The translations under genes and the position numbers were made by a program. From assembly GCA_003490145.1 (NCBI GenBank), contig QULQ01000005.1, positions 92,425 through 156,424 on the forward strand: DNA of 64,000 nt, read 5' to 3'. The first letter of the stretch is position 1, and the number at the start of each line of letters is the position of its first letter. The DNA comes from Lachnospiraceae bacterium OM04-12BH. Lineage in GTDB: Bacteria; Bacillota; Clostridia; Lachnospirales; Lachnospiraceae. Positions 33,476 through 40,931 of the stretch are shown here, piece after piece. The notes under the pieces are model-generated. The model saw only the letters and a program-made list of their open reading frames with translations, did no database searches and had not been told where the DNA came from.

Positions 33476-34474
33476 ATGTTATTAGATGACAAGACAATAC
33501 TGATTACCGGAGGAACCGGTTCCTTTGGTAAGTGCTTTACCAAATATGTGCTGACGCATTACAATCCGAAGAAGATCATCATTTATTCCAGAGATGAGTT
33601 CAAACAGTTTCTGATGCAGAATGAGATGAAGGAGTATGCAGATAAGCTTCGTTTCTTTATCGGGGATGTGAGAGACAAGGAACGTCTCCAGAGAGCTTTT
33701 GAGGATGTGGATTATGTGATCCATGCGGCTGCTTTAAAGCAGGTGCCGGCCTGTGAATACAATCCAAACGAAGCGATCAAGACCAACATCCATGGTGCAC
33801 AGAATGTCATTGATGCAGCCCTTGACAGCAATGTAAAGAAGGTAGTTGCCCTTTCTACGGATAAGGCGGTAAACCCGGTAAACCTCTACGGCGGGACCAA
33901 ACTGGTATCTGATAAGCTGTTTATCGCAGCCAATGCCTATGCAGGAAAAAAGGACATCAATTTCTCTATCGTCCGTTATGGCAACGTAGCCGGAAGCCGT
34001 GGCTCCATTATTCCGTTCTTTAACAGCATCATCAAGAACGGCGGCAGGGAGCTTCCCATCACTGACTATCGTATGACACGTTTCTGGATCAGCCTGACAC
34101 AGGGCGTTGAGCTGGTGATCAAGGCGCTTGAGGAGGCTACCGGTGGGGAGACCTTTATCAGTAAGATCCCTTCCTTTAAGATCACAGATCTTGCAAAGGC
34201 CATGCTGCCTGACTGCGAAATGCCGGAGGTTGGTATCAGACCCGGTGAAAAGCTCCATGAGATCATGGTAACGGTAGAAGATTCAGCAACAACCTATGAA
34301 TATGACAAGCATTTTATCGTATATCCCCAGGTAACCTGGAATGATAAGCAGAAGATCAATATGAGCGGCAAAAAGGTGCCAGATGGCTTCTCCTACAGCT
34401 CAGGCAATAACAGTGAATGGCTCAGTGTAGAGCAGATCAGAGAGATGTTAAAGACCGTAGATCTGGAGAAATAA
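33476..34474 (+). CDS. UDP-N-acetylglucosamine 4,6-dehydratase-like SDR
   Basis: A 332-residue extended SDR enzyme of the FlaA1/CapE/PseB group. The NAD(P) loop is ITGGTGSFGKCF (about residues 8-19). ALKQVPACEYNP (about 85-96), STDKAVNPVNLYGGTK (about 126-141) and YGNVAGSRGS (about 165-174) are diagnostic. These enzymes turn UDP-GlcNAc into 4-keto-6-deoxy sugars for deoxyaminosugars in glycans. The ATG at 33476 follows ACAGGAGGAAATT. It is the last gene before a strong terminator. The enzymes that finish the deoxy sugar are not in the window. Confidence 0.92.
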   Translation: MLLDDKTILITGGTGSFGKCFTKYVLTHYNPKKIIIYSRDEFKQFLMQNEMKEYADKLRFFIGDVRDKERLQRAFEDVDYVIHAAALKQVPACEYNPNEAIKTNIHGAQNVIDAALDSNVKKVVALSTDKAVNPVNLYGGTKLVSDKLFIAANAYAGKKDINFSIVRYGNVAGSRGSIIPFFNSIIKNGGRELPITDYRMTRFWISLTQGVELVIKALEEATGGETFISKIPSFKITDLAKAMLPDCEMPEVGIRPGEKLHEIMVTVEDSATTYEYDKHFIVYPQVTWNDKQKINMSGKKVPDGFSYSSGNNSEWLSVEQIREMLKTVDLEK

Positions 34475-34504
34475 ACGGGATCTGAACAGCAGACAGAAGA
34501 TGAG

Positions 34505-34537
34505 ACAGTCTTTCCCTTTTGGGAAAGGCTGTTTTTT
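34505..34537 (+). terminator. Terminator of the exopolysaccharide operon
   Basis: ACAGTCTTTCCC (34505-34516) pairs with GGGAAAGGCTGT (34521-34532), a 12-bp stem with one G-U pair and a TTTT loop, followed by TTTTT. It ends the operon of some 13 kb. Confidence 0.92.
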
Positions 34538-34542
34538 AGGCT

Positions 34543-34560
34543 GTGCGCCTGGCGGCGCAC
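34543..34560. repeat. GC-rich perfect hairpin
   Basis: GTGCGCC-TGGC-GGCGCAC, a 7-bp perfect stem directly after the operon terminator. It has no T-tract in either direction. It may be a backup structure or a protein site. Confidence 0.4.
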
Positions 34561-34660
34561 GTTAATGGGGAGAATCGTGGTGCCCTGCGTCGGACTGTAT
34601 AAAAGCCGGTATCCGGAAATAAGATGAAACAGAAGAAAAGTGAAAAGGATTACATTGCAT

Positions 34661-35719
34661 ATGAAGGATATTCAGATAGAAGAAAAATACAGAAGACAGG
34701 CTGAAAAACTGCACCGTGAAAATCCGGCAGTGGATGCACACCTGGATCTGGCTGGAGAGGTGCTGATCAGAAGGCAGCTCGGGGAAAGAGATATTGTAAG
34801 ACACCATTATCTGGATGACTGGAAACGGGGCGGCTTTTCCCTGATTGTTTCTTCTGTATTCGTGGAGAACAGGAATCTTTCAAATGGCTTTGAGAATGCG
34901 CTGCAGCAGATTGATGCCCTGAAAAAGGATCTGGCAGACCTGACAGAAGTCCGGCTTGTCAGCTGTGCAGAAAGCTTAAAGAAAGCGATTGCAGAAAAAA
35001 AGATCGCCATTCTACTTTATATGGAAGGACTGGAGGTGATCGGTGAGGATCCTGAGCTTTTGACGGAACTGAAAAAGCAGGGGATCTCGGGAGCCTCTCT
35101 TGTATGGAGCAGGAAAGGGGCATTTGCAAATGGATGCTGCAGAGCCACAGAACACCGGCAGGTAAGAGGTGGATTGACTACACATGGCAGGAATGCTGTC
35201 AGGAAGATGGAGGAGCTTTCCCTGTTTCTGGATGTCAGCCACCTGAATGACAAAGGCTTTGAAGATATTCAGGCGATCACGGAAAGACCCTTCATCGCCA
35301 CCCATTCAAACAGCAGAAGTGTTTATGACAGCTACCGGAATCTGACTGATGAGCAGCTGCGGAAGCTGGCAGGGCAGGGAGGGATCGCCGGACTGAATGC
35401 CTGTAAATATATCACTGGTTCCCTTTCCGGTAACCATCTGGAAATGCTGTATAGGCACGTACAGAAGGAGCTGGAGATCATGGGAGAGGAGCATATCGGC
35501 TATGGATTCGATCTTTGTGACTCTTACACCACCGCATCCTGCAGACAGCAGGGAAAGCAAAGCTCTGAAGCAGAGGATTGCCTGAAGGATCACGGTGATG
35601 CTGTCCTTCTGACCGCAGCGCTGCTGCAGCAGGGGATTTCACAAGAGACGGTCAGAAAGATCATGGGAGAGAATTTCCTGAATTATTTTTTGAAAATACT
35701 TCCTGAAACAGGACAGTGA
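34661..35719 (+). CDS. Membrane dipeptidase (peptidase family M19)
   Basis: A 352-residue zinc dipeptidase of the renal dipeptidase family. Metal-site motifs in order are DAHLD (HxD), the bridging Glu in MEGLEVIG (about residue 125), DVSHLND, ATHSNSRSVY and YGFDLCD. No signal peptide is seen, so it is probably cytoplasmic, unlike the mammalian enzyme. The ATG at 34661 is chosen; a TTG 9 nt earlier lies closer to AAAGG and a GTG at 34640 is also in frame, so the start is uncertain. Confidence 0.88.
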   Translation: MKDIQIEEKYRRQAEKLHRENPAVDAHLDLAGEVLIRRQLGERDIVRHHYLDDWKRGGFSLIVSSVFVENRNLSNGFENALQQIDALKKDLADLTEVRLVSCAESLKKAIAEKKIAILLYMEGLEVIGEDPELLTELKKQGISGASLVWSRKGAFANGCCRATEHRQVRGGLTTHGRNAVRKMEELSLFLDVSHLNDKGFEDIQAITERPFIATHSNSRSVYDSYRNLTDEQLRKLAGQGGIAGLNACKYITGSLSGNHLEMLYRHVQKELEIMGEEHIGYGFDLCDSYTTASCRQQGKQSSEAEDCLKDHGDAVLLTAALLQQGISQETVRKIMGENFLNYFLKILPETGQ

Positions 35720-35730
35720 AGACTGTCCTG
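35709..35730. terminator. Convergent terminator between dipeptidase and small gene
   Basis: CAGGACAGT-GAAG-ACTGTCCTG, a perfect 9-bp stem that includes the dipeptidase stop codon. On the minus strand it follows the 47-residue gene by 10 bp and is followed by TTTC. Confidence 0.65.
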
Positions 35731-35740
35731 AAAAACGCAG

Positions 35741-35884
35741 TTATTTGGTCAGCGGGATACCTTTCGCGAAACGTCTGTAGATCTTCCATCCAAGTACAAC
35801 AGGAATGGAAACTGTCAGATAAAGAGTTGAAAAAATGCCGGCAACACCACCGATGATCATGATTAATAAAATTCCAATGTTCAT
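35741..35884 (-). CDS. Small single-pass membrane peptide (47 aa)
   Basis: A 47-residue peptide beginning MNIGILLIMIIGGVAGIF. It has one long hydrophobic segment (about residues 3-32) and a basic tail (KIYRRFAKGIPLTK). The ATG is preceded by GAGAGGTATAAGCT, a clear ribosome site, and the gene has its own terminator-like hairpin, so it is likely real. No function is recognised. A four-copy PhoP-like repeat lies 94 bp upstream, so phosphate control is possible. Confidence 0.65.
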   Translation of the reverse strand: MNIGILLIMIIGGVAGIFSTLYLTVSIPVVLGWKIYRRFAKGIPLTK

Positions 35885-35977
35885 AGCTTATACCTCTCTG
35901 TTTTTTTATAGATCGCCTTTTACACATTGACATTCTAGCAGGAAAGAACCTCCGGATAAAAGAGAGGCAGGCTATTC

Positions 35978-36016
35978 TTAACGACAGTTTAACGGGTTGT
36001 TAACGAAATCTTTACA
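35978..36016. promoter_or_regulatory. Candidate PhoP (Pho regulon) box, four direct repeats
   Basis: Hexamers TTAACG, TTAACG, TTAACG and TTTACA begin at 35978, 35989, 36000 and 36011, an exact 11-bp period with 5-bp spacers. Gram-positive PhoP binds TT(A/T/C)ACA-type direct repeats with this period. The site lies between the divergent 47-residue membrane gene and the UDP-sugar pyrophosphorylase gene; which it controls is unclear. Confidence 0.6.
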
Positions 36017-36077
36017 CAGGAAGGGATTCCGGTTCCTGCCGGAAAATGCTGGAAAATAATGACGGAGTGGTTAATGG

Positions 36078-36106
36078 TTGCATAATGGGTGGATAGTCAG
36101 TATACT
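36078..36106 (+). promoter_or_regulatory. Promoter of the UDP-sugar pyrophosphorylase gene
   Basis: TTGCAT (36078-36083), 17 bp, TATACT (36101-36106). The leader is about 35 nt with AGGAGGTACGGA before the ATG. It lies about 60 bp after the PhoP-like repeats. Confidence 0.75.
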
Positions 36107-36147
36107 GTTGGTATGTAACAAAATGTGTAAAATACAGGAGGTACGGA

Positions 36148-37374
36148 ATGAATTATCAGGAAGCCCTTGCGAAACTGAAAAGCTATGGACAGGAGCATGT
36201 CCTTATGTATTATAACGAACTGACGAAAGAGCAGCAGGAGGCACTCCTTACTCAGATTGATGAGACTGACTTTTCTATTCTGGTCAGTGGAAGGGAAGCA
36301 GCAACCGAGAATAAAAGGGGAGTGATCACTCCTTTGACAGCCATGCAGCTGCCGGAGATTGAAGCTAAGAAAGAAGGGTTCAGAGCCTGTGGCCTTCAGG
36401 TGATCAGGGAAGGAAAGGTCGGAGCTGTGCTTCTTGCGGGTGGCATGGGAACCAGGCTTGGCTCTGACGATCCCAAGGGAATGTACAATATTGGTATCAC
36501 GAAAAAGGTATATATTTTCCAGAGGCTGATCGAGAACCTGATGGATGTGGTCAGGGAAGCGGAAAGCTGGATCCCATTGTATATCATGACAAGTGAGAAG
36601 AATCATGAAGCAACCTGTCAGTTCCTTTATGATCATGATTATTTTGGCTATAACAGTGACTATGTGACATTTTTTAAACAGGAAATGGCACCTGCTTCCG
36701 ATTATAACGGTAAGGTTTATATGGAAGAAAAGGGCAGGATCGCCACCTCTCCCAATGGAAATGGCGGATGGTATTCTTCCATGTACAAGTGGGGAATTGC
36801 ACAGAAGGCGATCAAAGATGGTGTAGAATGGCTGAATGTTTTTTCTGTGGACAATGTCCTGCAGAGAATCGCGGATCCCTGCTTTATCGGTGCCGTCCTT
36901 ACCGCCGGGTGCAGTGTAGGAGCCAAGGTAGTTAAAAAGTGTGCACCAGATGAAAAGGTTGGGGTTATGTGTCTGGAAGATGGCAGACCATCTATCATAG
37001 AGTATTATGAGCTGACAGAGGAGCTGGCAGCAGCGAAGGATGAAAATGGGGATCCTGCATATTATTTTGGCGTTATCCTGAATTATCTGTTCCGTGTGTC
37101 AGATCTTGAAACCATCCGTGAAAAGAAGCTTCCGCTTCATGTAGTAGAAAAGAAGATCACCTGTCTGGATGAAAATGGGGAACAGGTGAAGCCGGAGAAG
37201 CCAAACGGCTATAAATATGAGCAGCTTGTACTGGATATGATCCATGAGCTTGACAGCTGTCTTCCCTTTGAGGTAGACAGAAGGAAGGAATTTGCACCAA
37301 TTAAAAATAAGACAGGCGTAGATTCCGTAGAGACCGCGAGAGAGCTGTGTAAAGAAAACGGTATTAAACTCTAG
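36148..37374 (+). CDS. UDP-sugar pyrophosphorylase (UDPGP type 1 / UAP-like)
   Basis: A 408-residue nucleotidyltransferase of the eukaryote-like UDPGP family, not the bacterial GalU family. The signature LLAGGMGTRLGSDDPKGMYN (about residues 95-114) binds UTP and the sugar phosphate. SVDNVLQRIADP (about 233-244) and KKCAPDEKVGVM are further UAP1-type motifs. It should make UDP-glucose, UDP-galactose or a UDP-N-acetylhexosamine from UTP and the sugar-1-phosphate. galE follows, which favours a Leloir-type or surface glycan role. It has its own promoter and a possible PhoP site. Confidence 0.88.
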   Translation: MNYQEALAKLKSYGQEHVLMYYNELTKEQQEALLTQIDETDFSILVSGREAATENKRGVITPLTAMQLPEIEAKKEGFRACGLQVIREGKVGAVLLAGGMGTRLGSDDPKGMYNIGITKKVYIFQRLIENLMDVVREAESWIPLYIMTSEKNHEATCQFLYDHDYFGYNSDYVTFFKQEMAPASDYNGKVYMEEKGRIATSPNGNGGWYSSMYKWGIAQKAIKDGVEWLNVFSVDNVLQRIADPCFIGAVLTAGCSVGAKVVKKCAPDEKVGVMCLEDGRPSIIEYYELTEELAAAKDENGDPAYYFGVILNYLFRVSDLETIREKKLPLHVVEKKITCLDENGEQVKPEKPNGYKYEQLVLDMIHELDSCLPFEVDRRKEFAPIKNKTGVDSVETARELCKENGIKL

Positions 37375-37524
37375 TTAACATTTTGACAGGTTTGAATAAC
37401 ATTACTGACTTGCCAGCTTTTAAGAAATTGAAGTACACTTTCTTTGAAACAGAGAGTGATCAGGAATCTTTCATACCTGAAAATACAGCGGGAATTTTCC
37501 GCCGGAAGAAAGGAAGTAACGAAT

Positions 37525-38541
37525 ATGACCATTTTAGTTACAGGTGGTGCCGGATATATTGGCAGCCATACAGTAGTAGAGCTTCAGAATGCAGGATATG
37601 ATGTGGTAGTAGTGGACAATCTGGCAAATTCCAGTGAAAAGAGCCTTCAGAGAGTGGAAGCCATCACAGGAAAGAAGGTTCCTTTTTATAAAGCAGATAT
37701 CCTTGACAGAGAGGCTATGAATGAGATTTTTGATAAAGAGAAGATAGACTGCTGTATTCATTTTGCAGGACTTAAGGCAGTTGGAGAATCCGTACAGAAG
37801 CCGTGGGAGTATTATGAAAATAATATTTCCGGTACTCTTACACTGGTAGATGTGATGAGAAAGCATGGTGTGAAGAACATTATCTTTTCCTCCTCTGCAA
37901 CGGTATATGGTAATCCGGCAGTGATTCCGATCACAGAGGAATGCCCCAAGGGACAGTGCACCAACCCCTATGGCTGGACCAAGTCCATGCTGGAGCAGAT
38001 CCTTACAGATATCCAGAAGGCAGATCCAGAATGGAATGTGATCCTGCTTCGTTATTTCAACCCGATCGGTGCACATAAGAGCGGTACCATGGGAGAAAAT
38101 CCGAACGGTATTCCCAATAACCTGATGCCTTATATTACGCAGGTTGCTGTAGGCAAGCTGAAAGAGCTTGGAGTATTTGGCAATGACTATGATACCCCGG
38201 ATGGAACGGGGGTTCGTGACTATATCCATGTAGTAGATCTAGCAAAAGGACATGTAAAAGCGCTGAAGAAGATCGAAGAGAAAACAGGACTTGAGATCTA
38301 CAACCTGGGAACTGGTGTGGGCTACAGTGTTCTGGATATTGTGAAGAATTTTGAAGAGGCTACCGGTGTTAAGATCCCTTATGTGATCAAACCCCGCCGT
38401 GCCGGTGATATTGCTACCTGCTATTCTGATGCAAGCAAGGCGAAGAGAGAGCTTGGCTGGGAAGCAGAATATGGGATTAAGGATATGTGTGCAGATTCCT
38501 GGAGATGGCAGAAGAACAATCCAAACGGATATGACGATTAA
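37525..38541 (+). CDS. galE: UDP-glucose 4-epimerase
   Basis: A 338-residue extended SDR, exactly the usual GalE length. The NAD loop is TGGAGYIGS (residues 6-14), [13 protein letters not shown] follows (about 77-89), the catalytic Ser/Tyr/Lys set lies in SSSATVYG and YGWTK, and RYFNPIGAH and the C-terminal [10 protein letters not shown] are present. It interconverts UDP-glucose and UDP-galactose, and often the N-acetyl forms. The ATG follows AAAGGAAGTAACGAAT; an in-frame ATG 27 codons earlier gives an atypical extension. It supplies donors for the glycosyltransferase operon. Confidence 0.96.
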   Translation: MTILVTGGAGYIGSHTVVELQNAGYDVVVVDNLANSSEKSLQRVEAITGKKVPFYKADILDREAMNEIFDKEKIDCCIHFAGLKAVGESVQKPWEYYENNISGTLTLVDVMRKHGVKNIIFSSSATVYGNPAVIPITEECPKGQCTNPYGWTKSMLEQILTDIQKADPEWNVILLRYFNPIGAHKSGTMGENPNGIPNNLMPYITQVAVGKLKELGVFGNDYDTPDGTGVRDYIHVVDLAKGHVKALKKIEEKTGLEIYNLGTGVGYSVLDIVKNFEEATGVKIPYVIKPRRAGDIATCYSDASKAKRELGWEAEYGIKDMCADSWRWQKNNPNGYDD

Positions 38542-38557
38542 AGTAATATAAGCATAA

Positions 38558-38590
38558 AAGGAGGCAGATGCGTGTGGCATCTGCCTCCTT
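38558..38590. terminator. Bidirectional terminator between galE and the TrhA gene
   Basis: AAGGAGGCAGATGC (38558-38571) pairs perfectly with GCATCTGCCTCCTT (38577-38590), 14 bp with a 5-nt loop. On the minus strand it is followed by TTATGCTTATATT, so it mainly serves the convergent TrhA gene. Confidence 0.88.
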
Positions 38591-38597
38591 GCGTCAT

Positions 38598-39248
38598 TTA
38601 CGCTACATAATGGTACATAAAGATAAAGTGACAGAGACTCCCGCCCATGACAAAAAGATGGAAGATCTCATGGGATCCGAAGAAGGTGTGTCTGCTGTTA
38701 AACAGTGGGAGCTTCAGCGCGTAGATTACACCGCCTATTGTATAAATGATCCCGCCTGCCAGAAGCCAGAGAAAAGCATTGTGGGGCAATGTGTTCCATA
38801 AAGGACCAAACACGAAAACACAGACCCAGCCCATGGCAATATATATAATAGAAGAAAACCATTTGGGACAGGTGACCCAGCAGGCTTTTAACAGCATGCC
38901 CACAATGGCAATCCCCCATACTACGGCAAAAAGTGTGTAGCCCATCCTTCCGCCAAGGACAATCAGACAGACCGGTGTGTAGGATCCGGCGATCAGCACA
39001 AAGATCATCATATGGTCTACCTTCCGGAAAATACGGAGCGCCCGGCCTCCGATATTCAGAGAGTGATAGGTTGCGCTGGCACCGTAAAGAAGAACCATGC
39101 TGAGTATGAATATTGTCATGGCCGGCAGCATATTGGCTGTATCGGATAAAGCGGATTTCACGAGAAGAGGTGCTGCTGCGAAAACAGTCAGCATCATTGC
39201 GATAAAGTGGGTAATGGCACTTCCTGGTTCACGAATAGTTATCTGCAT
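38598..39248 (-). CDS. Hemolysin III / TrhA family membrane protein
   Basis: A 216-residue PAQR-superfamily protein with seven membrane helices. It keeps the metal-site residues: SATYHS (about 66-71), DHMMIF (about 86-91) and the C-terminal HEIFHLFVMGG (His-x3-His, about 193-203). In bacteria this family has been linked to membrane fluidity and fatty acid balance; true hemolysis is doubtful. The ATG at 39248 follows AAGGAGGTATCAATT. It has a strong promoter with an adjacent inverted repeat, so it is probably regulated. Confidence 0.9.
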   Translation of the reverse strand: MQITIREPGSAITHFIAMMLTVFAAAPLLVKSALSDTANMLPAMTIFILSMVLLYGASATYHSLNIGGRALRIFRKVDHMMIFVLIAGSYTPVCLIVLGGRMGYTLFAVVWGIAIVGMLLKACWVTCPKWFSSIIYIAMGWVCVFVFGPLWNTLPHNAFLWLLAGGIIYTIGGVIYALKLPLFNSRHTFFGSHEIFHLFVMGGSLCHFIFMYHYVA

Positions 39249-39273
39249 AATTGATACCTCCTTAACACAATAA

Positions 39274-39290
39274 GTAGTAATTAAAACTAC
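39274..39290. promoter_or_regulatory. Inverted repeat near the TrhA promoter
   Basis: GTAGT (39274-39278) and ACTAC (39286-39290), 7-bp spacer, lies between the -10 box and the TrhA start. It is a possible repressor site of the MarR or TetR kind. Confidence 0.35.
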
Positions 39291-39305
39291 ATATGACATA
39301 CATGA

Positions 39306-39334
39306 ATACTACAACATATTATGAGACATGTCAA
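39306..39334 (-). promoter_or_regulatory. Strong sigma-A promoter of the TrhA gene
   Basis: On the minus strand TTGACA (39329-39334, full consensus), 17 bp, TAGTAT (39306-39311). Confidence 0.8.
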
Positions 39335-39345
39335 CAGAATTATTC

Positions 39346-39374
39346 TTTACTTGCTTTGGAAAATCCGATATACT
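39346..39374 (+). promoter_or_regulatory. Promoter of the 88-residue protein gene
   Basis: TTTACT (39346-39351), 17 bp, TATACT (39369-39374). It is 29 bp before the start codon and lies back to back with the TrhA promoter. Confidence 0.65.
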
Positions 39375-39402
39375 GAAATTCATTGAAAACGGAGGTGGCA
39401 GT

Positions 39403-39669
39403 ATGTTCCGGATGTGGGGAAAAATATGGAAGGACAATCATCTTCTGAGGGATATTGTCATTGAAAATAATAAGGAAGACACCAGGACACATAAGGTATT
39501 TGAAGCACTGGATGAGATCTGTTATGCTTTTGATCTTGGCAAACCGATCTGGCTGGATTCCTGTGTGGCAGATTTCAGGAAGCACTCCAGGGCAAGGTTT
39601 ACTAAGGACAGCTTTATCGAACAAATTGATTTTGATTATCTGGAGATCCAGATGATAGAAGAAGATTAA
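39403..39669 (+). CDS. Conserved small hypothetical protein (88 aa)
   Basis: An 88-residue soluble protein beginning MFRMWGKIWKDNHLL, with DTRTHKVFEALDEICYAFDLGKPIW in the middle (written here as part of the visible pattern DTRTHKVFEALDEICY) and DFDYLEIQMIEED at the end. The composition and wording match a protein I associate with Lachnospiraceae genomes, but no function is known to me. The ATG follows GGAGGTGGCAGT; a longer frame starting at 39328 overlaps the promoter. Confidence 0.75.
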   Translation: MFRMWGKIWKDNHLLRDIVIENNKEDTRTHKVFEALDEICYAFDLGKPIWLDSCVADFRKHSRARFTKDSFIEQIDFDYLEIQMIEED

Positions 39670-39729
39670 CAGGAATAAAAATCTATTTTGCTCATATATA
39701 TAAAAGTGCGGGAATTAACGGAATGTACA

Positions 39730-39757
39730 TTGCTGACAAACTGTGTTAAAATAGAAT
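39730..39757 (+). promoter_or_regulatory. Promoter of the alarmone synthetase gene
   Basis: TTGCTG (39730-39735), 16 bp, TAGAAT (39752-39757). The predicted leader is about 105 nt. Confidence 0.5.
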
Positions 39758-39759
39758 TG

Positions 39760-39870
39760 CCGGGTGACAGCAGGGGGCTGCAGAAACCTGACAGAAAACA
39801 GAAGGAATGCAGGGGGCAGAAGCAGGACGGGAAATCCCGTTAAAAATGTATAGGGGCGGATGAAAACAGA
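39760..39870 (+). promoter_or_regulatory. Structured, G-rich leader of the alarmone synthetase gene
   Basis: The leader is purine-rich and holds GCAGGGGGC twice (about 39772 and 39809). ACGGGA-AA-TCCCGT (39827-39840) then forms a 6-bp hairpin followed by TAAAAATG. AGGGGCGGATGAAAACAG is just before the start. It is unlike the ordinary spacers in this window. I cannot assign it to a known riboswitch class. Confidence 0.35.
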
Positions 39871-40530
39871 ATGGAATTAGTAGTACAGAGAGACAGCGAT
39901 ATTGACAACTGGAAAGAGGTCATGCTGATCTACAGTTCAGCACTGAAGCAGATCTCTACCAAGCTGGAAATATTAAATGACGAGTTTCAGCATGTGCACA
40001 GGTATAATCCTATTGAGCACATCAAGTCAAGGGTGAAAACACCGGAGAGCATCGTCAAGAAATTAAAGAAGCACGGCTATGAATCAACGATCCAGAATAT
40101 GGTCGAATATGTCAATGATATCGCAGGGATCAGAGTAATATGTTCCTTTACTTCAGATATTTACCAGATTGCAGAGATGATCAGGAACCAGAGTGATATC
40201 AAGGTGATCTCGATCAAGGATTATATTGTGAATCCTAAGAAAAGCGGCTATAAGAGCTATCATATGCTGGTTACCATACCGGTGTATCTGTCAGACCGGA
40301 TCGTAGATACCAAGGTCGAGATCCAGATCAGGACAGTTGCCATGGATTTCTGGGCAAGCCTGGAGCATAAGATTAATTACAAGTTCGAAGGAAATGCACC
40401 GGATCATATCCGGAATGAGCTGGTAGAGTGTGCCAGGATGGTAGCTGAACTGGATGAAAGGATGCTTTCCCTGAATGAGGAGATCCAGATGATCCACCAG
40501 GGCAGCCAGACAGAAGAAGCAATAGTCTGA
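39871..40530 (+). CDS. Small alarmone synthetase (RelQ/YjbM-type)
   Basis: A 219-residue single-domain (p)ppGpp synthetase, the usual length for RelQ. The synthetase motifs are HIKSRVKTPESIVKKL (about residues 51-66), DIAGIRVIC (about 83-91), KKSGYKSYHM (about 125-134) and EIQIRTVAMDFWASLEHKI (about 150-168). There is no HD hydrolase domain. It moves pyrophosphate from ATP to GDP or GTP under stress. It is monocistronic, with its own promoter, a long leader and a strong terminator at 40586-40617. Confidence 0.93.
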   Translation: MELVVQRDSDIDNWKEVMLIYSSALKQISTKLEILNDEFQHVHRYNPIEHIKSRVKTPESIVKKLKKHGYESTIQNMVEYVNDIAGIRVICSFTSDIYQIAEMIRNQSDIKVISIKDYIVNPKKSGYKSYHMLVTIPVYLSDRIVDTKVEIQIRTVAMDFWASLEHKINYKFEGNAPDHIRNELVECARMVAELDERMLSLNEEIQMIHQGSQTEEAIV

Positions 40531-40585
40531 AGTCAGAGGCAAAAGGCTTTGTGATGAAAGTATCAGGAATGAGAATTGAAATAAA

Positions 40586-40617
40586 AAAGGGGCTGTACCA
40601 GGAGGTGCAGCCCCTTT
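40586..40617 (+). terminator. Terminator of the alarmone synthetase gene
   Basis: AAAGGGGCTGTACC (40586-40599) pairs with GGTGCAGCCCCTTT (40604-40617), 14 bp with one wobble. Confidence 0.88.
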
Positions 40618-40831
40618 CGTAGGCGTTCCAGGGGGATCATCCGTATGTGCAGTCCATAAAATGAGGAGTGCCCGGATACATTACTGCACCCGGGCTATTA
40701 TGAAAAAATTTATCTACATTAGTCTTGCTCTTGATTTACTTATACTATACAGCATAATTATGAATAAATTATGAACGCATTGTGAAAATACGGTTAATTA
40801 TAACAATGATATAAAAAGATGATGCCAAAAA
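40618..40831. other. Gene-free stretch with crossing inverted repeats
   Basis: No gene is seen in the 401-bp gap 40531-40931. GTGCAGT (40647-40653) pairs with ACTGCAC (40683-40689), and GCCCGG (40670-40675) pairs with CCGGGC (40690-40695). The two stems cross, so they form a pseudoknot or compete. The following 130 bp are AT-rich. Confidence 0.4.
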
Positions 40832-40848
40832 TTGTGCATATTGCACAA
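40832..40848. promoter_or_regulatory. Perfect palindrome, candidate operator
   Basis: TTGTGCA-TAT-TGCACAA is a perfect 7-bp inverted repeat 13 bp upstream of the -35 box of the next gene. TGATGCCA (about 40820) and TGGCATCA (about 40869) form a second, wider inverted repeat around it. It suggests a CRP/Rex-like or other dimeric regulator. Confidence 0.5.
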
Positions 40849-40860
40849 AATGAGCTCATA

Positions 40861-40889
40861 TTGTCAAATGGCATCAAAAATGCTACAAT
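40861..40889 (+). promoter_or_regulatory. Promoter of the coiled-coil membrane protein gene
   Basis: TTGTCA (40861-40866), 17 bp, TACAAT (40884-40889). The start codon lies 43 bp further on. Confidence 0.7.
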
Positions 40890-40931
40890 AAAAGCGTTAT
40901 AATGTTTTTCACGCCCGGGAGGAAGAAAACG

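Noticed and set aside
39760..39870. ykkC-type ppGpp riboswitch before the alarmone synthetase gene
   Set aside because: The conserved ykkC core sequences are not present, so only an unassigned structured leader is reported.
40832..40848. Rex operator
   Set aside because: The half-site TTGTG fits, but known Rex sites are 18 bp with an even centre and TTCACAA-like arms. This palindrome is 17 bp with TGCACAA, so it is left as an unassigned operator.
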